Made by a program: the position numbers and the translations under genes. Shown here one piece after another: positions 6,705 to 14,293 of a stretch of DNA of 18,358 nucleotides. This stretch comes from Xenococcus sp039190385 (GTDB taxonomy: Bacteria; Cyanobacteriota; Cyanobacteriia; Cyanobacteriales; Xenococcaceae). The notes below the pieces were generated by a model. That model did not search any database and was not told where the DNA came from. It saw only the letters and a list, made by a program, of their open reading frames with translations. Every line of letters starts with the position of its first letter. Within the stretch, counting starts at the first letter, position 1. The DNA lies in the NCBI GenBank assembly GCA_039190385.1, contig JBCCYD010000074.1:1-18358 (forward strand), read 5' to 3'.

Positions 6705-7583
6705 ATGACCTATACCGTTGCTACTTTTTATAAATTTGTCTCTTTGCCTGATTTTAAAGAGAAAAGACAACCACTTAAAGAATATTGCCAGGCGCAAAAT
6801 ATTAAAGGAACAATTTTATTAGCTCTAGAAGGTATCAACGGTTCGATCGCAGGCTCTCGTGAGGCAATTGATCAAGTTCTAGCTTGGTTACGTTCTGATC
6901 CTCGCTTAGTAGATTTAGAACATAAAGAATCTACAGCAAAATCTCCACCTTTTGCCAGGCTCAAAGTCCGACTCAAAAAAGAAATTGTCACTTTGGGTAT
7001 TCCCGAAGTAGATCCCAATAAACAGGTTGGGACTTATGTTCCTCCCCAAGAATGGAATCAAGTTATTAGCGATCCTGATGTCACAGTTATTGACACCCGC
7101 AATCAATATGAAGTAGCCCTGGGCAGCTTTGAGGGAGCAATTGATCCTCAAACCCAATCTTTTCGTCAATTTCCTGAATATATAGCTGAAAATATCGATC
7201 CCCAACAACATCCGAAAGTTGCGATGTTTTGTACTGGAGGAATTCGCTGTGAAAAAGCTTCTTCCTATTTGCTATCCCAAGGATTTAAAGAGGTTTATCA
7301 TCTCAAGGGAGGAATTCTCAAATATTTAGAGGACGTTCCCGTTGAAGAAAGTATGTGGCAGGGAGAATGTTTTGTCTTTGATGAGAGAGTAGCGGTCAAG
7401 GAAGGATTAGCTTCTGGCACTTACGAACTTTGTTACGCTTGCGGACATCCAATTACGGAGCAAGATAAAGCTAGCCCTTATTATGAAGATATTATCTCCT
7501 GTCCCTATTGCTACGAAGATTTAACTCCCGAAAAAATGGAGCGTCAATTAAATCGCAAAAGACATAGAGCAGATAATAGTTAG
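6705..7583 (+). CDS. trhO: tRNA uridine(34) hydroxylase, rhodanese-family
   Basis: TrhO (YceA) introduces the 5-hydroxy group on wobble uridine 34 of certain tRNAs, the first step of the cmo5U/mcmo5U branch in bacteria. It has 292 residues. The N-terminal acylphosphatase-like domain is at about 1-95 (ALEGINGSIAGS), and the rhodanese domain at about 115-215 carries active-site C176 in CTGGIRC followed by C182. The C-terminus holds two paired cysteines, C243/C246 (CYAC) and C266/C269 (CPYC), a likely zinc ribbon found in many family members. The start is fixed by the conserved N-terminus, but no Shine-Dalgarno exists because the whole leader is heptamer repeat. It ends six bases before the convergent DUF3082 gene. 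Confidence 0.95.
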   Translation: MTYTVATFYKFVSLPDFKEKRQPLKEYCQAQNIKGTILLALEGINGSIAGSREAIDQVLAWLRSDPRLVDLEHKESTAKSPPFARLKVRLKKEIVTLGIPEVDPNKQVGTYVPPQEWNQVISDPDVTVIDTRNQYEVALGSFEGAIDPQTQSFRQFPEYIAENIDPQQHPKVAMFCTGGIRCEKASSYLLSQGFKEVYHLKGGILKYLEDVPVEESMWQGECFVFDERVAVKEGLASGTYELCYACGHPITEQDKASPYYEDIISCPYCYEDLTPEKMERQLNRKRHRADNS

Positions 7584-7589
7584 ACTAAA

Positions 7590-7952
7590 TTAGTTACTAA
7601 ACTTTTTGGAGAAATCTTTAAAGGTTATTTGTAGACCTAGTAAAAATAATCCTAAAGCGACAAAACCAAATACTCCAGTGCCCAGCGCAGCAACACCGAT
7701 AACCAAGGTACGGACGGCAATAGTCAATTTGAGAACAAAAATGTTGTCAGATATGATAGGTTTTGTTGAGTAAGTCGTGATAATAGCACTCATTAAATGA
7801 TACACACCGAAAGCCATGAAGCCAGCAAAAACTGATGATAACAAACATTTAAGAGGGGTAACTTCTTGCTTGTCAGATTGATTAGTCTTGCCAGTTGTGT
7901 CAGACTTATTATCTATCGCTACTGATGAATTATCCTTATTTTCCTGGGTCAT
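7590..7952 (-). CDS. DUF3082 cyanobacterial membrane protein
   Basis: A 120-residue protein with a polar, charged N-terminus (1-30, rich in Asn, Ser and Lys) and three hydrophobic segments: about 33-52, 68-86 and 88-109. The pattern LKCLLSSVFAGFMAFGVYHL followed by TIAVRTLVIGVAALGTGVFGFVALGLFLLGLQ matches the DUF3082 family, which I know only from cyanobacteria and related plastid lineages; its function is not established. The 3' end faces trhO with a 6-base gap and no room for a separate terminator. Upstream lies a 153-base gap to the divergent phoH. Confidence 0.85.
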   Translation of the reverse strand: MTQENKDNSSVAIDNKSDTTGKTNQSDKQEVTPLKCLLSSVFAGFMAFGVYHLMSAIITTYSTKPIISDNIFVLKLTIAVRTLVIGVAALGTGVFGFVALGLFLLGLQITFKDFSKKFSN

Positions 7953-8080
7953 ATACTTGTATGGTGGAGTGCTAGCTTACTTTATGATAGTAAACGCTAG
8001 TGCAAATATGCTTTAGCTATATATTACTTAATTAATGTAACCTAGACGACAAGGTTCCTCAATTTTCTCCTCTATAATTC

Positions 8081-8101
8081 TCAATTTTCAATTTTCAATT
8101 C
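8081..8101. repeat. Short heptamer run TCAATTT, 3 units
   Basis: TCAATTT, TCAATTT and TCAATTC follow in phase and end four bases before the phoH ATG at 8106, leaving it without a Shine-Dalgarno. The rest of the 7953-8105 gap shows only AT-rich sequence. With three units chance is harder to exclude, but the position repeats the pattern seen before trhO. Confidence 0.55.
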
Positions 8102-8105
8102 ATGT

Positions 8106-9059
8106 ATGTCCGATTATTCTCAAACCATTACATTGTCGAGTACGGAAAGTGCGATCGCCTTATCTGGTAACAAAGAAATTAATTTACAGTTAATATCCCG
8201 CCAAACTGGGGTCAAAACTATTTTGAGAGGACAAGACCTTCTGATTATCGGTCGGGAAAAAGCTGTGGAGCGAGCAGCTACCATAGTGCGATCGCTGAAA
8301 TATCTTTGGTCAACGGGAAAGCAAGTCACTGAACCAGACATTATGACTGCTTTTCAGGCTTTGGATACAGGGCGAACAGAGGAATTTAAGGAGCTGAAAA
8401 CTAATGTCCTAGCCCAAACGAGAAAAGGGGAAGTAATCCGCGCGAAAACCTTCAAACAAAAGCAATATGTCAAGGCGATTCAAAATCACGATATAACTTT
8501 TGGCATTGGGCCAGCCGGAACAGGGAAAACCTTTTTAGCAGCAGTTTTAGCAGTTCAAGCATTGCTGAAGGAAGAATGCGATCGCATTATCCTAACCCGT
8601 CCCGCCGTCGAAGCAGGAGAAAGATTAGGATTTTTACCGGGAGACTTACAACAAAAAGTTAATCCGTTTTTGCGTCCTCTTTATGATGCTTTATATGAAT
8701 TTATTGATGCCGAAAAGATCCCCGATCTCATGGAGCGAGGCAAAATCGAAGTTGCGCCCTTAGCCTACATGCGCGGAAGAACTTTATCGAATGCCTTTGT
8801 GATTGTTGATGAGGCTCAAAATACGACTCCTGCTCAACTGAAAATGGTACTGACTCGCTTAGGTTTTGGCTCCAAAATGGTCGTTACAGGGGATATAACG
8901 CAAACGGATTTGCCAACTCATCAAGATTCGGGCTTAATAGTTGCCAGCAAGATCCTCAAATCAGTTGATGATATTGCCTTTTGCTATCTCACCCAAGCCG
9001 ATGTTGTCCGTCATCCGCTGGTACAAAAAATTGTGGCAGCCTATGAAAAATATAGCTAA
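8106..9059 (+). CDS. phoH: PhoH-family ATPase/helicase-like protein
   Basis: A PhoH-like P-loop NTPase of 317 residues. These are cytosolic ATPases with helicase core fold, linked in various bacteria to RNA metabolism and phosphate stress; the role in cyanobacteria is not fixed. An N-terminal KH-like region (about 20-70: INLQLISRQTGVKTILRGQDLLIIG) is followed by Walker A at 135-142 (GPAGTGKT), the TRPAVEAGERLGFLPGD motif (about 164-180), Walker B at about 231-238 (FVIVDEAQ) and the VVTGDITQTDLP motif. All motifs are intact and the length is typical. Start at ATG 8106: the N-terminus SDYSQTITLSSTESAIALSG resembles cyanobacterial PhoH starts. No Shine-Dalgarno is present. Its 3' end faces the CPP1-like gene with 23 bases between. 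Confidence 0.95.
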   Translation: MSDYSQTITLSSTESAIALSGNKEINLQLISRQTGVKTILRGQDLLIIGREKAVERAATIVRSLKYLWSTGKQVTEPDIMTAFQALDTGRTEEFKELKTNVLAQTRKGEVIRAKTFKQKQYVKAIQNHDITFGIGPAGTGKTFLAAVLAVQALLKEECDRIILTRPAVEAGERLGFLPGDLQQKVNPFLRPLYDALYEFIDAEKIPDLMERGKIEVAPLAYMRGRTLSNAFVIVDEAQNTTPAQLKMVLTRLGFGSKMVVTGDITQTDLPTHQDSGLIVASKILKSVDDIAFCYLTQADVVRHPLVQKIVAAYEKYS

Positions 9060-9082
9060 GTTGTAATTAATTTACTAATTAT

Positions 9083-9712
9083 CTACTTAAAAAAACAACT
9101 GGTTATCCAGAAAAGCAAAAAAGCAAAAGAGGCATTCGTCGCGCCTGCTTGCTCTTGATTTAGGGTGACACCACTACTCGCTAAAGAAGCTGCGATCGCT
9201 GCCGCTAAACCAACACCAACCACCAAAGCCGCGATCGTAATCAATAGAGAACGACCAAAACGATTTTCTTTGCGAGTCAAGAAATAAACATTTGCCGTAA
9301 AACCCAAAGCCAAAAACAATGTTAGAGGTGAACCAGGAGTATTCCCCACAAAAAAAGACAAAACTGCTAAGCCAAGAAAAACACCTGTAGGTGGCAAAAT
9401 CTCTTCCTGAGAAGGATTATCCATGAAATTCTGCAACCAATTTGAAGAATTAATCGTTGGGATGGGGTTAGAAGCAACAGGTTCGACTTTATTGCGTTCA
9501 GGAAAGCGAATTTTTTCAGGAACCTTAATCTTGCCATCTTGGCGTAATTTTAAGCGTTCCATAATTACCGCATCATAGGCTGCCTCAACCTTTTCGATAA
9601 CTTGAGCATCATTCTTGTTTTCTTCACAAATCCTTTTCTTGGCAGACTGGATTTCATCAAAGGAAGCATTATCACTTACCCCAAGTAATTCATAGGGATT
9701 TTCTTGACTCAT
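9083..9712 (-). CDS. CPP1-like family J-domain-like membrane protein
   Basis: A 209-residue protein. The N-terminal part (about 4-60) begins NPYELLGVSDNASFDEIQSAKKR, a J-like fold but without the HPD tripeptide of true DnaJ proteins. A KIKVPEKIRFPER linker follows, then about four hydrophobic segments (roughly 107-122, 129-146, 154-176 and 188-207). This layout matches the CPP1-like family; plant CPP1 is a chaperone-like protein of protochlorophyllide oxidoreductase in the chloroplast envelope/thylakoid. A matching role in pigment-enzyme protection in cyanobacteria is inferred, not shown. The ATG at 9712 is the conserved start. Confidence 0.85.
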   Translation of the reverse strand: MSQENPYELLGVSDNASFDEIQSAKKRICEENKNDAQVIEKVEAAYDAVIMERLKLRQDGKIKVPEKIRFPERNKVEPVASNPIPTINSSNWLQNFMDNPSQEEILPPTGVFLGLAVLSFFVGNTPGSPLTLFLALGFTANVYFLTRKENRFGRSLLITIAALVVGVGLAAAIAASLASSGVTLNQEQAGATNASFAFLLFWITSCFFK

Positions 9713-9773
9713 TATTTACCTCTATCAATCTTCAAACCACCTGAATATTATCAGTTATTATAATTTTTTGTTT

Positions 9774-9986
9774 CTAATAAACTTCCCACCAACCAAAAGC
9801 AGGACCAATAAATCTTACTGTAAACCACAGACCAACCATCAGGCCAATTCCAATCCAAGCTCCCCTAGTCGTCCATTGGACAAATTTTTGGGCTTGAGCT
9901 TTGGTAATTGGCAACCAAGGTAAGATAGTTTCTTCTTTACCGTAATTTTCTCCTAACGCGGCTTTGCGCCTTTTTGCTTCCCCCAT
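9774..9986 (-). CDS. DUF2839 small membrane protein
   Basis: A 70-residue protein opening with the charged family signature MGEAKRRKAALG, then LPWLPITKAQAQKFVQWTTRGAWIGIGLMV, and one hydrophobic helix at about 42-62. This is the DUF2839 family, common in cyanobacteria and of unknown function. It lies 61 bases upstream of the CPP1-like gene on the same strand and may share its transcript; the spacing is loose, so this is only possible. The ATG at 9986 begins the conserved motif. Confidence 0.88.
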   Translation of the reverse strand: MGEAKRRKAALGENYGKEETILPWLPITKAQAQKFVQWTTRGAWIGIGLMVGLWFTVRFIGPAFGWWEVY

Positions 9987-10093
9987 CGGTTTTTCCTGTA
10001 TTAAATTTTAACTACTATATTTTTATTATTCCGTAGATCGTAGCGTTTTCCGTGAGTCTCAGACAACAGAATGTTTAGATCTATGAACAGTTG

Positions 10094-10118
10094 AGAACAA
10101 TTTAACAATCATTGTTCT
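10094..10118. promoter_or_regulatory. Overlapping inverted repeats upstream of the M23 peptidase gene
   Basis: AGAACAAT (10094-10101) pairs with ATTGTTCT (10111-10118) around a 9-base loop. Within it AACAAT-C-ATTGTT (10104-10116) forms a second palindrome sharing the right arm. It lies 125 bases before the peptidase start, in the 256-base divergent gap 9987-10242, and could be an operator or RNA hairpin. No T-run follows, so it is not a terminator. I see no strong sigma-70 boxes or other feature in this gap. Confidence 0.3.
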
Positions 10119-10242
10119 TCCTTAGGCCAATACTCTTAATCCCTAAAGAATGACTTCAGTTAATTTTCTTCCTCACAAAAACTTTTCCAATGATTACACT
10201 GTTGAATGTATTTGGTCGCGATAACTACATAGACAAATAATC

Positions 10243-11133
10243 ATGTTCAACAAATTCGGACTAAGAGCTAATCAAGAGCGAACAAGCTTTAATCAGCTGG
10301 GATTAACAGGAATCCTGACAACATTTTTGCTTTCTATCGCTACGGCGGCAACAGCTTTAGAAATAGAAATTTCTCCGACAACTCCTGAACTAGGAGATAC
10401 CATATCTGTCATTATGACCACCGATGACCCCAATTCTCAACCAACGGTTACTGTTGATCAAACAAACTATCCTGTATTTCGAGCAGGCGATAAATATCGT
10501 GCCTTGTTACCAACTTCTCCCCTTGATCCACCAGGAAAAATGACAGTTGTGATCAAAGGAGATGACAGAACCAGTAATATTGGAGTCTGGGTGAAAAATC
10601 GTACTTTTCCCACTCAAAGAATTCGCTTATCCGGAAGAGGTGCGGGGAAAGCTACTCAATTAGAATTAGATAGAGTGGCTGAATTCAAGAAATTAGTTAC
10701 TCCCGAAAGATATTGGAATGGTTCTTTTTTACGTCCAAGTGCGGCTCGGGTTTCAACTATTTTTGGCGTTCGTCGCTACTATAATGGGGTCTTTGCGGAA
10801 AATTATTATCACAGAGGAGTTGATTATGCTGGCGCTTCTGGTTCCCCAGTAATTTCCCCGGCAGCAGGAAAAGTCAGATTAATTGGTCGAGAGGCGGAAG
10901 GATTTTTTGTTCATGGAAATATTATTGGGATTGATCATGGACAAGGTGTCTTGAGTGTTTTTCTGCATCTGCGTGATATTAACGTTCAAGAAGGAGATTT
11001 CATCCAGCCAGGGCAGAAAATTGGCACAGTCGGTTCGACAGGGGCTTCGACAGGGCCTCATTTGCATTGGGGACTATATGTTAATGGCGTTGCTGTTGAT
11101 CCTGCTCCTTGGAGATTTGGTGAAATTCCCTAA
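10243..11133 (+). CDS. Secreted M23-family metallopeptidase (LytM-like)
   Basis: A probable peptidoglycan endopeptidase, exported to the periplasm or cell wall. It has 296 residues. A long signal sequence (about 1-39) has a hydrophobic core LTGILTTFLLSIATAA and likely cleavage near ATA-LE. A beta-rich Ig-like region (about 40-120) follows, then the M23 domain (about 165-290). Zinc ligands and catalytic residues are intact: H190 and D194 in HRGVDYA, H242 in FLHL, and H273 and H275 in HLHWG, so the enzyme should be active and not a degenerate LytM activator such as EnvC/NlpD. No adjacent ftsEX or division gene explains its use. The start is ATG 10243; the Shine-Dalgarno is weak. Confidence 0.93.
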   Translation: MFNKFGLRANQERTSFNQLGLTGILTTFLLSIATAATALEIEISPTTPELGDTISVIMTTDDPNSQPTVTVDQTNYPVFRAGDKYRALLPTSPLDPPGKMTVVIKGDDRTSNIGVWVKNRTFPTQRIRLSGRGAGKATQLELDRVAEFKKLVTPERYWNGSFLRPSAARVSTIFGVRRYYNGVFAENYYHRGVDYAGASGSPVISPAAGKVRLIGREAEGFFVHGNIIGIDHGQGVLSVFLHLRDINVQEGDFIQPGQKIGTVGSTGASTGPHLHWGLYVNGVAVDPAPWRFGEIP

Positions 11134-11251
11134 AATTTTAGCTTTAATGAAAATTAAATATTGACTTAGCACTTTTCGATCTATCTGAGTAAGGATTAAG
11201 ATAGGTCGGAAAGGGTTTGTTGAATAGCAATTTTATACGGAATAAATAACT

Positions 11252-11797
11252 ATGGGAATTACAGAAATTGTCGAACAGGCATTACAAGACGGCTATCTGA
11301 CTCCTACTATGGAAGCAGAAGTCGGGCGCATCTGTGATGCTGCAGCCGAATTGTCTGTAGAAGAATATATGGCATTGGATAAGTTAATGGGTTCTTTGCT
11401 GACAGGAGAAGTTGTTGCTGTTCCTCGTAAGCAATTTATTAATGTCATGGAAGAATTAGTTCTCAGCGATGCGATTACCAGAGTTGCCGAAATTCAACAA
11501 ACTAGTGACATTTCTCTTGATGTTGGTGATATTGCGGCTTATGCTCTGAATCGTTTACCCCCCTTGTATGCAACCACCGAAGAAGGTGCTAACTATCAAC
11601 GTCAAAGGGCTAGGGAAGAATTACAGGAATTAATTAAAAGTCAAGTGGAAGAGGCGATCGCACGCTATTTGGATCGACCCGAATTCTATCCTGAAAGACA
11701 AGCGATTAAAGCTAAAGGTGATGCGGGAGTTGCTAGTCAACTCAGTAGTCTTCTCCAAGATTATGCTCCCGATTATGAGCCTGCTCAGAAGGTTTAG
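11252..11797 (+). CDS. comFB: Late competence development ComFB family protein
   Basis: A soluble protein of 181 residues. An N-terminal helical region (about 1-55) precedes the ComFB domain (about 60-160), with VPRKQFINVMEELVLSDAI and DVGDIAAYALNRLPPLYATTEEGANYQRQRA as the family signature. ComFB was named from the Bacillus comF operon, and recent work on cyanobacterial ComFB proteins reports cyclic-dinucleotide binding with links to motility and competence. Whether this member binds one cannot be read from the sequence. A loose Shine-Dalgarno (GGA, 11 bases before the ATG) supports the start. It is 121 bases upstream of the sigma factor gene on the same strand, with no terminator visible, so some co-transcription is possible. 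Confidence 0.88.
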   Translation: MGITEIVEQALQDGYLTPTMEAEVGRICDAAAELSVEEYMALDKLMGSLLTGEVVAVPRKQFINVMEELVLSDAITRVAEIQQTSDISLDVGDIAAYALNRLPPLYATTEEGANYQRQRAREELQELIKSQVEEAIARYLDRPEFYPERQAIKAKGDAGVASQLSSLLQDYAPDYEPAQKV

Positions 11798-11918
11798 ACT
11801 TATTAAAGTTTCAATACAATTTATTGCCCATAATTTATGAGGCGAGTTGGGGAACTTTTCGTTAAAGTTCTTGGTCTCTAGGTTATGGAAATATTCAATT
11901 CTTGTATTGGAGCAGTTC

Positions 11919-12575
11919 ATGACTCAATCTCTTCCTCTATCCTGGTCAGGAGTTAAGGTGACCGCTACTAAAAAATTGGTGTCTACCGAGAAACTCTCTA
12001 ATTACGATTTGATCCTACTCTGTCAAGAAGGGGCTCAACCAGATCGCACTGCGTTTGCTGAACTGTTGAGTCGCTATCAGTCTCATGTAAATAGACTGTT
12101 CTATCATTTAGCACCAGATTGGGAAGAGAGAGCCGATCTCGCTCAAGAAGTTTGGATTCGCGTTTATCGCAATATTAAACGTCTTAAAGACCCTGCCAAG
12201 TTTCGGGGTTGGCTCAGTCGGATTGCGACGAATTTGTTTTATGACGAATTACGTAAGCGTAAACGAATTGCCAGACCTTTGTCTTTGGATGCTCCTCGTG
12301 CTGTTAAAGATGGGGAAATGACTTGGGAATTGCCTTCGGATATGCCTAGCCCGAGCGATAATCTGGCAACTGGAGAGTTTTATGATAAATTACAGCAGGC
12401 GATCGCTCAATTACCCGAATCTTTTCGTACTACTATAGTATTGCGAGAAATCGAAGGGTTGCCCTATGATGAAATAGCCGCAATGACGGGAGTATCTTTG
12501 GGTACGGTAAAATCCCGAATTGCTAGGGCAAGATTGAAGTTACAGTCCATCTTGCGAAACTATCTTGATGAGTAG
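11919..12575 (+). CDS. sigG: SigG-type ECF RNA polymerase sigma factor
   Basis: A group 4 (ECF) sigma factor of 218 residues. Region 2 (about 48-115) holds SRYQSHVNRLFYHL, the DLAQEVWIRVYRNIKRL core and RGWLSRIATNLFYDELRKRKR. Region 4 (about 155-212) holds LPESFRTTIVLREIEGLPYDEIAAMTGVSLGTVKSRIARARLKL, a complete helix-turn-helix. The N-terminus is extended by about 30 residues over minimal ECFs, as in cyanobacterial SigG. The frame stays open to an ATG at 11847, but ATG 11919 is preferred: GGAG lies at 11909-11912, six bases before it, and the upstream 24 residues look non-coding. The next gene downstream is a membrane protein with anti-sigma layout, as in the Synechocystis slr1545/slr1546 pair. 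Confidence 0.9.
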   Translation: MTQSLPLSWSGVKVTATKKLVSTEKLSNYDLILLCQEGAQPDRTAFAELLSRYQSHVNRLFYHLAPDWEERADLAQEVWIRVYRNIKRLKDPAKFRGWLSRIATNLFYDELRKRKRIARPLSLDAPRAVKDGEMTWELPSDMPSPSDNLATGEFYDKLQQAIAQLPESFRTTIVLREIEGLPYDEIAAMTGVSLGTVKSRIARARLKLQSILRNYLDE

Positions 12576-12669
12576 TAACTTAGTAATAAGAGATAGCATA
12601 ATCTCTGCTTCATCTTATATTTTATTAACTCTTTTAATCCTTTTCTTCTAACTCAGTGGTGGTTCTAAA

Positions 12670-13197
12670 ATGACATCTAGGTATGATGATTTTGCAGAAT
12701 ATCGGCAACCTAATCTTGACAGACAAGATGCTGAGGATGATTGTTTTGAGTTGCTTAGTGCGTATATTGATGGAGAAGCTACTGCCCCAGAGCGCCAAAA
12801 AGTACAACAATTGCTTGATAATGATCCAGAAATAAAAAAACTTTATCTGCAACTGCTCAAGTTACAGGGTGGAATGCAAAATTTGGCTGTTCCGACCACG
12901 CAGGATATTTCTGCTGATTTACTTTCACAACAAGTGTTTGCTGAGGTAGATCGTTCTCGTAATCGTCAGAAAATATTTTTCTGGGGTGGTAGTCTGCTCG
13001 CTACTGGCATAATAGCGGCAATATCGGGACTAATTCCTGGTGCCAATTCTCCCAGTTTAAAGTTAGCAGAGTCAACTATTGAAGAAACTAGTCCGCAAAC
13101 AGTCATGGTCGCAGTCTCGCTCAATGAACCTACTGTGACAATCCCCAAAGCAGCTATTTCGGCTTTTCCTCTTGAGATAGAAAGTGAATACAAGTAA
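12670..13197 (+). CDS. Probable membrane-anchored anti-sigma factor for SigG
   Basis: A 175-residue single-span membrane protein. The cytosolic N-terminal domain (about 22-75) has the anti-sigma pattern CFELLSAYIDGEATAPERQKVQQLL...DPEIKKLYLQLLKLQGGMQ. The zinc-binding H-x3-C-x2-C motif of ZAS factors is absent, so it is more like RseA. One membrane helix at about 102-122 (IFFWGGSLLATGIIAAISG) separates this from a short periplasmic tail. It starts 94 bases after the ECF sigma gene on the same strand. Position and architecture make it the likely partner that holds SigG at the membrane. The release signal and protease are unknown. A GTGGTGG stretch just before the start may serve as ribosome-binding site. 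Confidence 0.82.
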   Translation: MTSRYDDFAEYRQPNLDRQDAEDDCFELLSAYIDGEATAPERQKVQQLLDNDPEIKKLYLQLLKLQGGMQNLAVPTTQDISADLLSQQVFAEVDRSRNRQKIFFWGGSLLATGIIAAISGLIPGANSPSLKLAESTIEETSPQTVMVAVSLNEPTVTIPKAAISAFPLEIESEYK

Positions 13198-13323
13198 TGT
13201 CTCTTGATTTTTAAGGTAAAGAAAAGAAAAGATTCTGTATATTTAACTACGAAAAAACAGGTATTAATTGTACTATGTGAGTGTTACTAAATTTTTTAAT
13301 ATTATTTTAGGAGACTATTACAT

Positions 13324-13674
13324 ATGGTTCATTTTTTAGTCACTTTATTGATTGTTGCGGTAAGTCTAATTATTATCTCTAAACTACCTATTGGGGTAGA
13401 AATTGACTCTATTCAAAAGGCTTTGGTTGCCGCATTAGTTTTTGGTATTTTGAATGCATTTTTAAAACCAATATTAGTGTTTCTTGCCGCACCTATTACC
13501 TTTCTCACTTTAGGTCTTTTTACCGTCATAATTAACGCGATTATTTTTGGCTTAGCCGCCAAGTTAGTTACTGGTTTTAGATTGAGATGGGGAGTTTGGA
13601 GTGCTTTGCTCGGAGCTTTCTTGCTTGGAGTTGTTCAGTCTTTTATTATTCACCTTCTCCCTTTTTCTGTTTAG
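13324..13674 (+). CDS. Phage holin family 4_2 (PF04020) small membrane protein, copy 1
   Basis: A 116-residue, almost wholly hydrophobic protein with about four membrane segments (roughly 3-20, 32-52, 56-76 and 86-112). The motifs PIGVEID, QKALVAALVFGILNAFLKPIL, IINAIIFGLAAKLV and LRWGVWSALLGAFLLGVV mark the PF04020 family. Despite the name, this family is widespread in bacterial chromosomes as housekeeping membrane proteins of unknown function, and no phage gene lies here. GGAGA about 9 bases before ATG 13324 supports the start. A close paralog follows 120-150 bases downstream. A HIP1-stem terminator follows the gene at 13712-13741. Confidence 0.9.
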   Translation: MVHFLVTLLIVAVSLIIISKLPIGVEIDSIQKALVAALVFGILNAFLKPILVFLAAPITFLTLGLFTVIINAIIFGLAAKLVTGFRLRWGVWSALLGAFLLGVVQSFIIHLLPFSV

Positions 13675-13711
13675 ATAAGTACTGATAATAAAATATTAAC
13701 CTTAGTATAAG

Positions 13712-13741
13712 AGCGATCGTATATTATGCGATCGCTTTTTT
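13712..13741 (+). terminator. Intrinsic terminator with HIP1-derived stem (element copy 1)
   Basis: AGCGATCG (13712-13719) pairs perfectly with CGATCGCT (13729-13736) around a 9-base AT-rich loop, followed directly by a T-run (13736-13741). It terminates the first holin-like gene. The 27 bases at 13691-13717 match 14912-14938 at 25 positions, so this terminator and its 5' flank belong to a duplicated element. Confidence 0.85.
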
Positions 13742-13821
13742 CAATTGATGACGTTTCCTAAATCTGTTTGTAGCATGTAAGTACTGTCAAAGATTTTATG
13801 TCTTTTAGGAAGTCATTCTGT

Positions 13822-14229
13822 ATGATTTGTCTCATCATTATTTTACTAGGTTTAATAGTAAGTTTAATCGCATTTTTATTAGGTTCTCTCGTCAATTTAT
13901 TAGTTACTACGATAAGTTTATTTATTCTTTCTAAAATGCCTATAGGAATAGAGATCGATTCTTGGCAAAAAGCTTTAATTTCAGCATTAGTCTTTGGTAT
14001 TTTGAATGTCTTTGTAAGACCAATATTAATGTTTTTGTCCGTACCGATTAACTTCATAACCTTCGATCTCTTTACAATAGTGATCAACGCGATTATTTTT
14101 GGCTTGGCAGCTGTGTTAGTTCCTGGCTTTAGATTGAAGTGGGGAGTTTGGAGTGCTTTGATTGGTTCTTTTGCCCTGGGAGTGATTAACTCCATTATCT
14201 TTCATATTCTTCCTTTTTCCCTTGGCTAA
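13822..14229 (+). CDS. Phage holin family 4_2 (PF04020) small membrane protein, copy 2
   Basis: A paralog of the gene just upstream, well over half identical over about 110 residues, including LPFS at the end, FRLKWGVWSALIG, IINAIIFGLAA-type and KALISALVFGILNVF blocks. It carries an extra N-terminal hydrophobic helix (MICLIIILLGLIVSLIAFLLGS) not found in copy 1. The ATG at 13822 is preferred because TAGGAAG lies about 9 bases before it (13806-13812); an in-frame ATG at 13798 would add eight residues but has no Shine-Dalgarno. The role is unknown. A tandem duplication with divergence is the simplest origin. Confidence 0.87.
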   Translation: MICLIIILLGLIVSLIAFLLGSLVNLLVTTISLFILSKMPIGIEIDSWQKALISALVFGILNVFVRPILMFLSVPINFITFDLFTIVINAIIFGLAAVLVPGFRLKWGVWSALIGSFALGVINSIIFHILPFSLG

Positions 14230-14230
14230 C

Positions 14231-14292
14231 TATCAATAGCTAGATATAAACTCCAGAATAACAGCGATCGCGAAACATTATGCTTGCTTTTT
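14231..14292 (+). repeat. Diverged terminator element, copy 2
   Basis: It follows the second holin-like gene. The 5' part (14231-14252) is nearly the same as 14901-14923, with one substitution and one indel. AGCGATCGCG, ATTATGC and GCTTTTT lie in the same order as in copy 1, but the right stem arm has decayed to GCTTGCT, so the hairpin is weak. Termination here would be poor. Confidence 0.5.
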
Positions 14293-14293
14293 G

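Noticed and set aside
13758..14195. 145-codon open frame on the - strand opposite the second holin-like gene
   Set aside because: The + strand encodes a clear paralog of its neighbour; the antisense frame is Lys/Ile-rich with no family signature and no ribosome-binding site.
13324..14229. Prophage or lysis cassette because of 'holin' homology
   Set aside because: PF04020 proteins are common chromosomal membrane proteins; no endolysin, capsid, integrase or attachment site is present, and the M23 peptidase 2 kb away is a normal exported enzyme.
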